A DNA stretch of 64,000 nucleotides from Thermithiobacillus plumbiphilus. GTDB lineage: Bacteria; Pseudomonadota; Gammaproteobacteria; Acidithiobacillales; Thermithiobacillaceae. The DNA lies in assembly GCF_038070005.1 (NCBI RefSeq), contig NZ_JBBPCO010000005.1, positions 113,529 through 177,528 on the forward strand. The letters run 5' to 3'. The notes under the pieces are model-generated. The model did not search any database. It was given only the letters and a program-made list of their open reading frames with translations, and was not told the origin of the DNA. This document shows, one piece after another, positions 24,988-34,073 of this stretch; the stretch's first letter is position 1; each line of letters begins with the position of its first letter. The translations under genes and the position numbers were made by a program.

Positions 24988-25889
24988 ACCAGGCAAGCTG
25001 GCAGGAGCGAATCCAGGCCGGGCTGGCGGAGGCGCTGTTGCGACTTTCCACTCCTCTGCCCGATCGCCTGCGCAGCCGGCTCGGTCGCGGGCTCGGGCAT
25101 CTCGTACGGCTTGCCCTGCCCCGCCCGCGCCGCATCGCCATGCGCAACCTCGAACTCTGCTTTCCCGAACTCAGGTCCGACCAGCGCCGTGCCCTGCTGC
25201 GCGAGCACTTCTGCCAGCTCGGCGAGGCCGCGCTGGAACTGGGGCCCCTCTGGCGGGGCCCACGCATACGCTTCGAACAGCTTTTTGCCCAGATCGAGGG
25301 GCTCGAACATGTTGAACGCGCCAAGGCGCAGGGCCAGGGACTGATCCTCCTGAGCGCTCATTTTGGCAGCTGGGAGGCGGGCGCGCTCTACATGAGCCTG
25401 CTGACGCGCCTGACCGCCCTGTACATGCCCACCCACAACCCGGCCTTTTCCACCCTCATGGTAGCCGGGCGCAGCCGCTTTGGCGCGACGATGACCGAGA
25501 AGAAGCGGGGCTTTCGACCCCTGATCGCAGCACTTCGCCGCGGCGAGGCCATTGGCATTCTGGCCGATCAGAACGTCAATGAGCGGGAAGGCGTCTTTGC
25601 GCCCTTTTTCGGTATGCCGGCCAGCACCAGCGTGGCCGTGGCGCATCTGGCCAAGCGCTCTGGCGTGCCGGTCATTTACGTGTTCGCCTTTCGCCTGCCC
25701 AGGGGTGCGGGCTTTCGTCTGGTATTCAGGCCCCTGCCCGCCGACTATCCCTGCGGCAACGACGAGACCGACGCCACCACCATGAATGCCATGCTGGAAA
25801 CCGCCATCCGCGAAGCACCGGCCCAGTACTGGTGGGTGCACCGGCGCTTCAAGACCCGCCCGCAGGGGCTACCCGATCCTTACGCCTGA
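24984..25889 (+). CDS. LpxL/HtrB-type lysophospholipid acyltransferase-like protein
   Basis: A 301-residue member of the lipid A biosynthesis acyltransferase family. The HX4E catalytic motif is His126-Glu131 (SAHFGSWEAG), and later blocks (LADQNVNEREGVFAPFFG, QYWWVHRRFKTRP) match LpxL/LpxM enzymes. The start is a GTG overlapping the previous stop (GTGA). The canonical N-terminal membrane helix is weak or absent. It is the last gene of the DUF2325-FMN-PepSY transcript, so it may be co-regulated by iron. Lipid A versus another acyl acceptor cannot be decided here. Confidence 0.82.
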   Translation: MNQASWQERIQAGLAEALLRLSTPLPDRLRSRLGRGLGHLVRLALPRPRRIAMRNLELCFPELRSDQRRALLREHFCQLGEAALELGPLWRGPRIRFEQLFAQIEGLEHVERAKAQGQGLILLSAHFGSWEAGALYMSLLTRLTALYMPTHNPAFSTLMVAGRSRFGATMTEKKRGFRPLIAALRRGEAIGILADQNVNEREGVFAPFFGMPASTSVAVAHLAKRSGVPVIYVFAFRLPRGAGFRLVFRPLPADYPCGNDETDATTMNAMLETAIREAPAQYWWVHRRFKTRPQGLPDPYA

Positions 25890-25923
25890 TCCGCCGATCC
25901 GGCACGCTGAGCTCGTCCCATCC

Positions 25924-26472
25924 CTAAGGGGAGCGCGCCACGAGACTGGCGCGATCTTCGCTTTCCTGATAGTGCAGTGCCTGCAGTGGCTGAATGAGTT
26001 GCGGTAATTCGCCAGGAACGAGCCGGAAGGCAGGATCCTGCGGCCCCCGCCCCTGGCGTTCACCGAGCCAGGTCTCGTAGAACAGCAGCCCGCCGGGGCG
26101 CAGGGCTTCGACCAGCGCCGGAAACAGGTTGCGCGCCAGGAAATTGCTGACGACGATGACATCGAAGGACCCTGGCGCGGGCGGCTGCCGCACCACATCG
26201 CGGCACTGGGTGTGCAGGCTGAGTCCGGCGGCCTGAGCCCGGGATTCCAGCGCGTTCAGGGCGCTCTCGGCATAGTCCCAGGCCTGCACACGCAGGCCCA
26301 GACCAGCCAGCATCAGGGCGTTGCCGCCGCGCCCGCAGGCGAGATCCAGGGCGTCTCCCTCAGACGGCAGCAAGTGCGAGTGATCGCGCAGCACGCTGCA
26401 GGCCTGCGGAATGTCACCGGCGCTTTCCGCATAGCAACGCTGCCAGCGTGTACGTCTTTCCTGCTCGTCCAA
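25924..26472 (-). CDS. class I SAM-dependent methyltransferase
   Basis: A 182-residue Rossmann methyltransferase with motif [14 protein letters not shown], motif [12 protein letters not shown] and a later [15 protein letters not shown] / [12 protein letters not shown] pair. The fold and length resemble the TehB/UbiE-like small methyltransferases; the substrate is unknown. The start is a TTG with only a weak ribosome-binding site. It follows moaB by 7 bp and converges with the acyltransferase gene. Confidence 0.8.
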   Translation of the reverse strand: MDEQERRTRWQRCYAESAGDIPQACSVLRDHSHLLPSEGDALDLACGRGGNALMLAGLGLRVQAWDYAESALNALESRAQAAGLSLHTQCRDVVRQPPAPGSFDVIVVSNFLARNLFPALVEALRPGGLLFYETWLGERQGRGPQDPAFRLVPGELPQLIQPLQALHYQESEDRASLVARSP

Positions 26473-26479
26473 GGCTTAT

Positions 26480-27007
26480 CTATCGCTCATCGCGGATGCG
26501 CGGCAACAATTCGGCCAGATTGCAGGGCCGATGGCGGATGTCGAGCTGCGGCAGGATGATCTTTTCCATGCCGAGCCGACAGGCGCCGGTGGAGCCGGGC
26601 AGCAGGAACACGATCGTGCCCTCACAGATCGCGGCTTCGGCGCGGCTTTGTATGGTGCTGGTGCCGATTTCGGCGAAGGAGAGCTGGCGAAAGAGCTCGC
26701 CAAATCCCGGGATGGCCTTGCTGACCAGGGGCGCGAGGGCCTCGGGCGTGACATCACGGCCGGTGACGCCGGTGCCGCCGGTACTGACGATGGCGTCGAT
26801 TACCGGTTCGGCGATCCAGTCGGCGAAGGCCTGACGCAGGGTGGAGAGATCATCCGGCACGATACGCCGGGCAGCAATCCGGTGACCGGCCTCGGCGGCC
26901 AGACTCGCCAGGGTATCGCCGGACTTGTCGGTTTCCGGCGTGCGGGTGTCAGATACGGTGAGGATTCCAAGGCTCAGGGGCAGGAAGGGACGGTTGCTAT
27001 CGATCAT
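26480..27007 (-). CDS. moaB: molybdenum cofactor biosynthesis protein B (MogA/MoaB family)
   Basis: A 175-residue molybdopterin adenylyltransferase-like protein, with [20 protein letters not shown] at the N-terminus, the [11 protein letters not shown] motif that binds the cofactor, and [10 protein letters not shown] further on. It would adenylylate molybdopterin before metal insertion and so supports the molybdoenzyme NasA elsewhere in the window. The ATG at 27007 is chosen over an upstream start that would run into trkH. Confidence 0.92.
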   Translation of the reverse strand: MIDSNRPFLPLSLGILTVSDTRTPETDKSGDTLASLAAEAGHRIAARRIVPDDLSTLRQAFADWIAEPVIDAIVSTGGTGVTGRDVTPEALAPLVSKAIPGFGELFRQLSFAEIGTSTIQSRAEAAICEGTIVFLLPGSTGACRLGMEKIILPQLDIRHRPCNLAELLPRIRDER

Positions 27008-27024
27008 GAGCACTTCTCCGGGAT

Positions 27025-28482
27025 TCAGTAGCGCCAGAAGGCGCGGGTGAACAGCACCAGCAGGGTATAGATTTCCAGGCGCCCGAGCAGCATGGTTGCA
27101 ATCAGGATCCACTTGGCGGGCGCGGATATGCCGCCATAGTTGGTCGCCGGCCCCACGGCGTTGAGGCCCGGCCCCATGTTGTTGATATGGGCGATGGCCG
27201 CGCTGAAGGCGCTGTAAAAGTCCATCTCGGCGGCGACCAGGGCCAGGGTGGCGAAACCGAGGGTGGCGACATACAGGAAGAAAAACCCCCAGATCGCCGT
27301 GATCACCTGCTCATCCACGCGCCGGCCATTGAATTTTACCAGATCGAGCGCCCCCGGATGAATGAGCTGACGCAGCTCGCGCATGCCCTGCCTCATGAGC
27401 AGCAGGGCGCGCACCATCTTGATCCCGCCGCCGGTCGAGCCGGCGCTGGCGGCGAAACTGCTGAGAAACAGCATGAGCACGGGCACGAAGGCCGGCCAGA
27501 GATTGAAATCCGTGTTGGAAAAGCCAGTGGTGCTCGCTACCGACACCACATTGAACATCGCATAACGCAGTGCCGTGCGGAAATCTCCATATTCGCCCGT
27601 GGACCAGAGATAGAGCGCCGCCAGCAGCCCCGCCCCCAGGATCACTCCGAGGGTTGCCCGGGTCTCCGGATCGCGCCAGTAGGGCCGCCAGCTTCTACCA
27701 CTCAGCGCAACATAGTGGGTGGCAAAATTGATGCTGGCCAGCAGCATGAACACGATCAGCACGAACTCGATCAGGGGAGAATCGAAGTAGGCGATACTGG
27801 CATCATGGGTGGAAAACCCACCGGTGGAAACCGCCGAGAAGGCATGGTTCATGGCATCGAAGGGGGTCATGCCGGCCCACCAGAGGGCCAGGGCGCAGAC
27901 CAGGGTGAGGCCGACATAGATGAGCCAGAGCCGTTTGGCGGTGCTGGCAATGCGCGGCGTCAGGGCGGCATCCTTCATCGGGCCCGGCGTCTCTGCCTTG
28001 AAGATCTGCCGGCCGCCCACCCCCAGGAAGGGCAGAATGGCCACCGCCAGCACGATGATGCCCATGCCGCCGACCCAGTGCAGCAGGTGACGCCAGAAGT
28101 TCAGTGCGTGCGGGAGTTCATCGAGCCCGGCAAACACCGTGGAGCCAGTGGTGGTGATGCCGGATACGGCCTCGAACATGGCGTCGGTCACACTGCCGGT
28201 CATGCCGCTCAGGATGAAGGGCAGGGCGCTGACCACCGAGAGCATCAGCCAGCCTAGGCCAACGATCAGGAAGCCATCGCGGTTGCGCAGCTCGCGCCGG
28301 ACCGCGCGTACCGGCAGCCACAGGAGTATCCCGAAAGTCATGCTGACGACATAGGACTGCAAAAAGGCATGCCGCCCACCATCGCCGTAGTACCAGGCCA
28401 CCGCTTCAGGCAGCAGCATGAACTGCGCGAAAATCAGCAGCAACAGGGCAAGGACGCGCTGGACCTCGGCGATCTGGATCAT
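27025..28482 (-). CDS. trkH: Trk potassium uptake transmembrane subunit
   Basis: A 485-residue SKT-superfamily channel subunit that imports K+ together with TrkA. The four pore-loop repeats are visible, each with a selectivity Gly (for example [49 protein letters not shown]). It lies 3 bp after trkA. Confidence 0.96.
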   Translation of the reverse strand: MIQIAEVQRVLALLLLIFAQFMLLPEAVAWYYGDGGRHAFLQSYVVSMTFGILLWLPVRAVRRELRNRDGFLIVGLGWLMLSVVSALPFILSGMTGSVTDAMFEAVSGITTTGSTVFAGLDELPHALNFWRHLLHWVGGMGIIVLAVAILPFLGVGGRQIFKAETPGPMKDAALTPRIASTAKRLWLIYVGLTLVCALALWWAGMTPFDAMNHAFSAVSTGGFSTHDASIAYFDSPLIEFVLIVFMLLASINFATHYVALSGRSWRPYWRDPETRATLGVILGAGLLAALYLWSTGEYGDFRTALRYAMFNVVSVASTTGFSNTDFNLWPAFVPVLMLFLSSFAASAGSTGGGIKMVRALLLMRQGMRELRQLIHPGALDLVKFNGRRVDEQVITAIWGFFFLYVATLGFATLALVAAEMDFYSAFSAAIAHINNMGPGLNAVGPATNYGGISAPAKWILIATMLLGRLEIYTLLVLFTRAFWRY

Positions 28483-28485
28483 GAG

Positions 28486-29865
28486 CTAGAGAAAGGTGAA
28501 ACCGACCTGGAAAAGCTTCTCCACGTCGCGCATGCGGCGTTTGTCGGTGACGAAGACGATGACGTGATCTTCCGGGTGGATGACCGTGTCGTGATGGGCG
28601 ATTAGGACTTCTTCGCCGCGCGCCAGTGCGGCAATGTTGACGCCGGCGGGCAGGGAGAGTTCCTCGATGCGCCGCCCGACCACCCGCGAGGTGCCGCGAT
28701 CACCATGCGCGACGATGTCGAGCACCTCCGCCGCGCCGTACCGCAGGGTGTGGACGGCGGCGATGTCTCCGGCACGCACGTAGGCCAGGATCGAGCCAAT
28801 GATGGCCCAGTGCGGATTGATGGCGACATCGATGCCAGTGCCAGTCTGCACCAGGTCCACATAGGCGGCGCGGTTGATCAGGGCGAAGCAGTTGCGTACC
28901 CCGAGCCGCTTGGCGAGCATGGCCGAGAGGATGTTGTCCTCGTCATCATTGGTGACGGAGATGAAGAGGTCCGTCTCGCGGATGCCCTCCTGGTTGAGCA
29001 GGTCCTCGTCGGCGGCGTCGCCCTGCAAGACCAGGGTGCGCTGCAGCTTCTCAGCGGCGTGCAGGGTGCGCCTGGGATTATGGTCGAGCAGCTTGACGGC
29101 AAGACCGCGCGTCTCCAGTGCCTGGGCCAGGCGCAGGCCGATGTTGCCGCCGCCAGCGATGATCACCCGCTGGAACGGGGCATCATCCTTGCCGAGTTCG
29201 CGCATGACGCAGCGGATATCCTCGGCGCGGGCGACGAAGAATACCTCGTCGCCGGCTTCGATCACCGTATTGCCCTCGGGTCCGATGGCGCGGTTGCGCC
29301 GGTAGATGACCGCCACCCGGGTATCGACCTGGGGACTGTGACGGCGCAGATCGCGGATGGCGTGCCCGACCAGCGAGCCACCGTGTACGGCCTTGACGCC
29401 GACCAGCCCCACCCGCCCACCGGCGAAGAACTGCACGCGCAGGGCGCCGGGATATTCCACCAGACGCAGAATGTATTCGGTGACCAGGGCCTCGGGGCTG
29501 ATCAGCACATCCACCGGAAAGGTCTTGGCGTCAAAGAGCTTGGGATGGCTCCAGTATTCAGCGGCACGGATGCGGGCGATCTTGGTCGGCGTATTGAAGA
29601 GCACCTTCGCCATCTCGCAGGCGACGATATTGGTCTCATCGTTGCTGGTGACGGCAATCAGGATATCCGCGTCCTGCGTTCCAGCTTCCTTGAGTACCGA
29701 GGGATAGGAGGCATAGCCTGTCACGGTCTGGATGTCGAGCCGGTCACGCAGTTGCGCCAGCCGCTCCGGATCAATGTCGACCACGGTGATGTCGTTGCGC
29801 TCGGTGGCCAGATGCTCCGCCACGGAGGCACCCACCTGGCCGGCGCCGAGGATGACCACCTTCAT
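28486..29865 (-). CDS. trkA: Trk system regulatory NAD-binding subunit TrkA
   Basis: A 459-residue peripheral protein with two tandem RCK modules. The first has MKVVILGAGQVGASVAEHLA and the second IIAGGGNIGLRLAQALE; each is followed by a TrkA-C domain. It gates TrkH in response to nucleotides. It is 34 bp after ntrX, the frequent ntrYX-trkAH arrangement of Proteobacteria. Confidence 0.97.
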   Translation of the reverse strand: MKVVILGAGQVGASVAEHLATERNDITVVDIDPERLAQLRDRLDIQTVTGYASYPSVLKEAGTQDADILIAVTSNDETNIVACEMAKVLFNTPTKIARIRAAEYWSHPKLFDAKTFPVDVLISPEALVTEYILRLVEYPGALRVQFFAGGRVGLVGVKAVHGGSLVGHAIRDLRRHSPQVDTRVAVIYRRNRAIGPEGNTVIEAGDEVFFVARAEDIRCVMRELGKDDAPFQRVIIAGGGNIGLRLAQALETRGLAVKLLDHNPRRTLHAAEKLQRTLVLQGDAADEDLLNQEGIRETDLFISVTNDDEDNILSAMLAKRLGVRNCFALINRAAYVDLVQTGTGIDVAINPHWAIIGSILAYVRAGDIAAVHTLRYGAAEVLDIVAHGDRGTSRVVGRRIEELSLPAGVNIAALARGEEVLIAHHDTVIHPEDHVIVFVTDKRRMRDVEKLFQVGFTFL

Positions 29866-29899
29866 GTCAGGGTTTCAGTGTCGGGCCGGTGCTTGCAGA

Positions 29900-31282
29900 T
29901 CAATATGGGATCCCCAGGGACTTGAGCTTGCGATAGAGATGCGTGCGCTCCAGCCCGACGGCCTCGGCAGTGCGCGCGATGTTGCCGCTGTTGCGCGCCA
30001 GATGGTATTCGATAAAGGCCTTCTCGAACTTGTCCCGCGCAGTCTTGAGCGTGCCGCTGAAGTCCTCGGTTTCCTCGGAACTGATCGCGCCACGGCTGTC
30101 CAGACCCAGGGCACGCTCCACCTCCTCGGCACTGACCTCAGGGCCCTCGGCCAGGATCAGCAAGCGCTCGACGAGATTCTGCAGCTCACGCACATTGCCT
30201 GGCCAGGGATAATGCCCCATCACCTCCAGGGCGCCGGCACTGAACTGACGAGGGGCCAGCCCGTCGCGGTTGACATAGAAACGCACGAATTCATCCAGCA
30301 GCACGGGGATGTCCTGACGCCGCCCGGCCAGAGTCGGTACCCGCAGCGGCACCACATTCAGGCGATAGAAAAGGTCCTCGCGAAAACGTCCGGCCTGCAT
30401 TTCCGAGCGCAGATCGCGGCTGGTGGCTGCCACCACCCGCACATTGGCCTGCACCGGTGCCACACCGCCGACCCGCAACAGGCGTCCTTCCTGCAGGGCA
30501 GAGAGCAGGCGCACCTGGGTTTCAAGATCCATGTCGGCGATTTCGTCTATGAAGAGCGTGCCGCGATTGGCCTGCTCCAGCCGGCCGTTATGTACCTGGC
30601 CGCCGGTTTCGCAGCCAAAGAGTTCGACGGCGATGTTGGGCGTGGTGATGGCAGCGGCCTTGAGATCCACGAAGGGGCCGGCAGCGCGGCGGCTACAGCT
30701 GTGCAGGTAACGGGCCGCAACTTCCTTGCCGCTGCCGGGCGCGCCACTCAGCAGCACCCAGGAATCACTCAGGGCCACGCGCTCGATCTGCTGGCGCAAC
30801 TGGTTGATAGCGACGCTGTTGCCGCTGGGGGCGTCCACCGGCCGGGTCTGTCGCCTCAAATCGACATTTTCCTGGCGCAACCGCGCCGCCTCCAGGGCGT
30901 GCTCGATGGTCAGCAGGGTCTTTTCCAGCGACAGGGGCTTTTCGATGAAGTCATAGGCCCCGAGCTTGGTTGCCTCCACCGCAGTTTCCACGGTGCCATG
31001 CCCGGACATCATCACCACCGGCTGCTCCAGCCCATTCTCGGCCCAGCGCTTGAGCAGAGCCAGACCATCCTCGCCGGGCATCCAGATGTCGAGCAGGACC
31101 AGGTCCACCGGCCCACTCCGACGCAGCTGATCGGCCTCGCGACTGTCGGCTGCGGTCAGGATCTGGTATCCCTCGTCCTCCAGGATCTCCCGCAGGGACT
31201 CCCGGATGTCCGGTTCATCGTCCACAATCAGGACCCGCGCCCGGGACTCCTGCTGGGGCATGTTCGCCATTGCCGCTTCCAT
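29900..31282 (-). CDS. ntrX: nitrogen/redox response regulator NtrX
   Basis: A 460-residue regulator consisting of a receiver (Asp21/Asp22 acidic pocket, phosphoacceptor Asp65 in LVLLDIWMPG), an AAA+ domain (Walker A GAPGSGKE, Walker B GTLFIDEIADM) and a Fis-type helix-turn-helix (NIARTAEAVGLERTHLYRKL). The sigma54-contact loop GAFTGA is missing: the position after ELFG reads CETGGQVHNG. This is typical of NtrX and argues against direct sigma54 activation. The ATG overlaps the ntrY stop (TAATG). Confidence 0.95.
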   Translation of the reverse strand: MEAAMANMPQQESRARVLIVDDEPDIRESLREILEDEGYQILTAADSREADQLRRSGPVDLVLLDIWMPGEDGLALLKRWAENGLEQPVVMMSGHGTVETAVEATKLGAYDFIEKPLSLEKTLLTIEHALEAARLRQENVDLRRQTRPVDAPSGNSVAINQLRQQIERVALSDSWVLLSGAPGSGKEVAARYLHSCSRRAAGPFVDLKAAAITTPNIAVELFGCETGGQVHNGRLEQANRGTLFIDEIADMDLETQVRLLSALQEGRLLRVGGVAPVQANVRVVAATSRDLRSEMQAGRFREDLFYRLNVVPLRVPTLAGRRQDIPVLLDEFVRFYVNRDGLAPRQFSAGALEVMGHYPWPGNVRELQNLVERLLILAEGPEVSAEEVERALGLDSRGAISSEETEDFSGTLKTARDKFEKAFIEYHLARNSGNIARTAEAVGLERTHLYRKLKSLGIPY

Positions 31283-33546
31283 TAGGCCACTCCTCTGTTC
31301 AAAACGCGTGCCGGCAGCACGATCAGTACCTGTGCCCCACCCTCGGGGTGATTGCTGGCACTGATCTGTCCCCCGTGCTCATCAACCATCTTCTTCACGA
31401 TCGCAAGCCCCAGTCCAGTGCCTTTGGGCTTGGTCGTGACATAAGGTTCAAATACCCTTTCAAGAATTTCGGGCGGAAAGCCCGGCCCGGAATCACTGAC
31501 TGTCAGATGCACGTTGAGCGCGCCCTCGGCGCCGCCGCTGGCACGAGTCCTGATTTCCAGGCGCTGATTGGGGCTGAGCACGTCCAGGGCATTGCGGACC
31601 AGGTTGTGCAGCACCTGACGCAGACGTCCGGCATCGGCCTCCACCAGCGGCAGGGTAGGATCAAGATCGGTGACGATCCGCACCCCGCCCTCGCGGGCAT
31701 TCTGCTCGCGATAAAGCTCCAGCACATCGAGAATCAGGGCATTCAGATCCAGGGGCCGCAGCCGCAGCTGGGGCTGGCGGGCATATTCCGAGAAGGCGTC
31801 GACCATCACCTTGAGGCTTTCCACCTGATTGATGATGGTACGGGTGGCGCGGTCCAGCGGCTCGCCGGCCTCGCCAAGCTGGCTCAGGTACTTGCGACGC
31901 AGACGCTCGGCCGACAGCTGAATCGGTGTGAGCGGATTCTTGATCTCGTGAGCCAGACGCCGGGCCACCTCGCTCCAGGCCGCCGAGCGCTGTGCCTGCA
32001 GCAACGTGGTGATGTCGTCGAACACCAGCACGAAGCCACCCTGGCCGGGATGTTCCTCATCCCGCTCGTTATCCTCGGTCGGCGCGCTCTGGGGCAGGGC
32101 CGCGGCACGCAACAGCAGGACCTGCCGGCCACTGCCGCGCTCCACCACCAGTTCCTCCTGGATATAGCGGTCGCGCCGGGCGAAACGGTGCTCCACCCAC
32201 TCGAAGAGGGCGGCATATTCCGGGTGTCGGCGCTTGAGATAATCCACCGGCTCCCCGAGCTCACGCTCCATGCTCACGCCAAGGAGCTGGGTCACGGCGG
32301 CATTGGCGGTGGTCAGATGACCCTGCACATCAAAGGTCATCACGCCACTGGAGAGATGCCCCAGAATGGTTTCAAGGAAGGCGCGCCGGGCCTCGGCCTG
32401 CTGACGGGCCTGGGCGGCATTGCGCTGGGCCTGAGCCAGCTGGCGGGTCATGCTGTTGAAGGAGTGCACGAGAATACCCATTTCATCATGCCCACCCACC
32501 GGCAGCAGGGGCGCGAACTCGCCCCGCGCCACCGCCCGCGTGCCGGCTGCCAGATGCCCGATCGGGGCAGCCAGTCGCCGCGACAGAAAAAGGCTCATCC
32601 ATAAGGATGTCAGGATGGTGACCAGCAACACGCTGGTCAGGCTCAGGTTGAAGGCCGCCTTCATCGGGTCGCGGATCAGCTCCAGTTGCTGGTAGCGCTG
32701 GTAAGCCAGCTGGATGCTGTCGGCCGCGGCCGTGAGTTCCTGCGGCAGGGGGTTCATGACATAGAGAAAGCGTTGCGGCTGCGCGAAGTTGGCGCGATTG
32801 AGCGTGAGCAGGATCTTGATGACCAGCCTGCCATTGGGATCGGGTTCCACCAGGGTATAGGGATAGCGCGCGCGCGCCAGGGTCAGCATCTCCGGGGACA
32901 CCGGCCGAGGTGCGAGACTCAGGAAATCGCTGCTGCTGGCAAGGATCCGGCCATTCTCATCGAGCAGGGTGGCCTCGGCAAGGTGATACTGGCTGCGCAT
33001 GCGCATCAATCTCTCGATCGGCATGGCAGCATTGCCCGCCTCCTCCAGGGCCAGCGCGATGTTCTGGGCCGCCTCCAGGGTTGTCGAGCGGTTCTGCTCG
33101 ATGCTGCTGCGCGCCACGGACATGGCCTGCTCCAGGGCGTCGCGCACCTCGACATTGAACCAGGAGTCCACCCCCTGATTGAGAAACTGCCAGGAGAAGC
33201 CGAAGATCACGCCGGCGGGTGTCACCGTGAGCACTGCCACCAGCAGCACCAGACGCATGGCAAGCCGGGTACCGAGAATGCCCGCCCGCCACTGACGCCA
33301 GAACACCAGCGCGTTGTAGAAGATCAGCACGCCCAGCAGCAGCACGGCAATGCCGTTGGCGATCAGCAAGGGAATGAAGTAGCCGCCGTAATCCCGACCC
33401 TGGCTGGCCAGATAGGTCATGGCGATGGTGCCGGCCAGGGCAAAAAGCAGGACCAGCACGCCCCAGCCACTGGCAAAGCCGCCACCCAGGCGGGCGACCC
33501 CCAGGGTGGACAGGCGCCTTACGGCCGTAGAGGAATGCGCTTCCAT
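31282..33546 (-). CDS. ntrY: nitrogen/redox sensor histidine kinase NtrY
   Basis: A 754-residue membrane kinase. Several N-terminal transmembrane helices and a periplasmic region are followed by HAMP (SRRLAAPIGHLAAGTRAVARGEF), PAS, a dimerisation box with the phospho-accepting His in AHEIKNPLTPIQL, and an HATPase with NLVRNALDVL and GPGFPPEILERVFEPYVTTK. Its partner is NtrX, immediately downstream. The N-terminus overlaps DUF4390 by 28 bases. Confidence 0.95.
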   Translation of the reverse strand: MEAHSSTAVRRLSTLGVARLGGGFASGWGVLVLLFALAGTIAMTYLASQGRDYGGYFIPLLIANGIAVLLLGVLIFYNALVFWRQWRAGILGTRLAMRLVLLVAVLTVTPAGVIFGFSWQFLNQGVDSWFNVEVRDALEQAMSVARSSIEQNRSTTLEAAQNIALALEEAGNAAMPIERLMRMRSQYHLAEATLLDENGRILASSSDFLSLAPRPVSPEMLTLARARYPYTLVEPDPNGRLVIKILLTLNRANFAQPQRFLYVMNPLPQELTAAADSIQLAYQRYQQLELIRDPMKAAFNLSLTSVLLVTILTSLWMSLFLSRRLAAPIGHLAAGTRAVARGEFAPLLPVGGHDEMGILVHSFNSMTRQLAQAQRNAAQARQQAEARRAFLETILGHLSSGVMTFDVQGHLTTANAAVTQLLGVSMERELGEPVDYLKRRHPEYAALFEWVEHRFARRDRYIQEELVVERGSGRQVLLLRAAALPQSAPTEDNERDEEHPGQGGFVLVFDDITTLLQAQRSAAWSEVARRLAHEIKNPLTPIQLSAERLRRKYLSQLGEAGEPLDRATRTIINQVESLKVMVDAFSEYARQPQLRLRPLDLNALILDVLELYREQNAREGGVRIVTDLDPTLPLVEADAGRLRQVLHNLVRNALDVLSPNQRLEIRTRASGGAEGALNVHLTVSDSGPGFPPEILERVFEPYVTTKPKGTGLGLAIVKKMVDEHGGQISASNHPEGGAQVLIVLPARVLNRGVA

Positions 33547-34073
33547 TCGCTGTCCATGCCCCAGTCGGAAATCAGGGCGCTGAATCGCAGGCCCAGCGGC
33601 AGGGCCGAGGTGGAAAGACGAACCCTGACATAGGCCTCGTAGTCTTGGTCAGGACTCAGCAGGACCTCATCGATCACCGGCATGTCCCGCACCTGCTGCA
33701 GGGCCGCGAGCGCCTGGGGCCAGCTGGGAAAGATGCGTCGCAGACCGGTACTTGGCTCATCGATGATGTAAAGCCGGGTCAGTGGATGATACTGCACCCG
33801 CCGGATCTGGCGCACCAGGGCGATGGTATCGCCCCAGATCAGCGGACGCGGCGCCTCCACCTTCGCTTCGGTCACCAGCGTCACCAACACCCCGCGGTCC
33901 AGCAGCTCACGCAGATGGGCCGCCGTTTCCAGGTTGAAGCTGGCGTTAAGATAATAGGCGCCCTCGCGCTTGTTCAGCCGGGCATTCTCGACCTCGAAGT
34001 TGGCAGCGAATGCGTTGATGGGCAGCAGCAGGATCAGCAGGAGCCACAAAGGCCCGCCCCAAATGCGAATCAC
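33519..34073 (-). CDS. DUF4390 periplasmic protein
   Basis: A 184-residue preprotein with a signal peptide (hydrophobic LWLLLILLLP, cleavage near AFAA) and a DUF4390 body (RLNKREGAYYLNASFNLE, VQYHPLTRLYIIDEPSTG). The start is a GTG overlapping the rsmB stop (GTGA), giving a proper signal peptide. DUF4390 genes commonly sit between rsmB and ntrY. Function is unknown; envelope location suggests it may influence NtrY (inference). Confidence 0.85.
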   Translation of the reverse strand: MIRIWGGPLWLLLILLLPINAFAANFEVENARLNKREGAYYLNASFNLETAAHLRELLDRGVLVTLVTEAKVEAPRPLIWGDTIALVRQIRRVQYHPLTRLYIIDEPSTGLRRIFPSWPQALAALQQVRDMPVIDEVLLSPDQDYEAYVRVRLSTSALPLGLRFSALISDWGMDSEWKRIPLRP

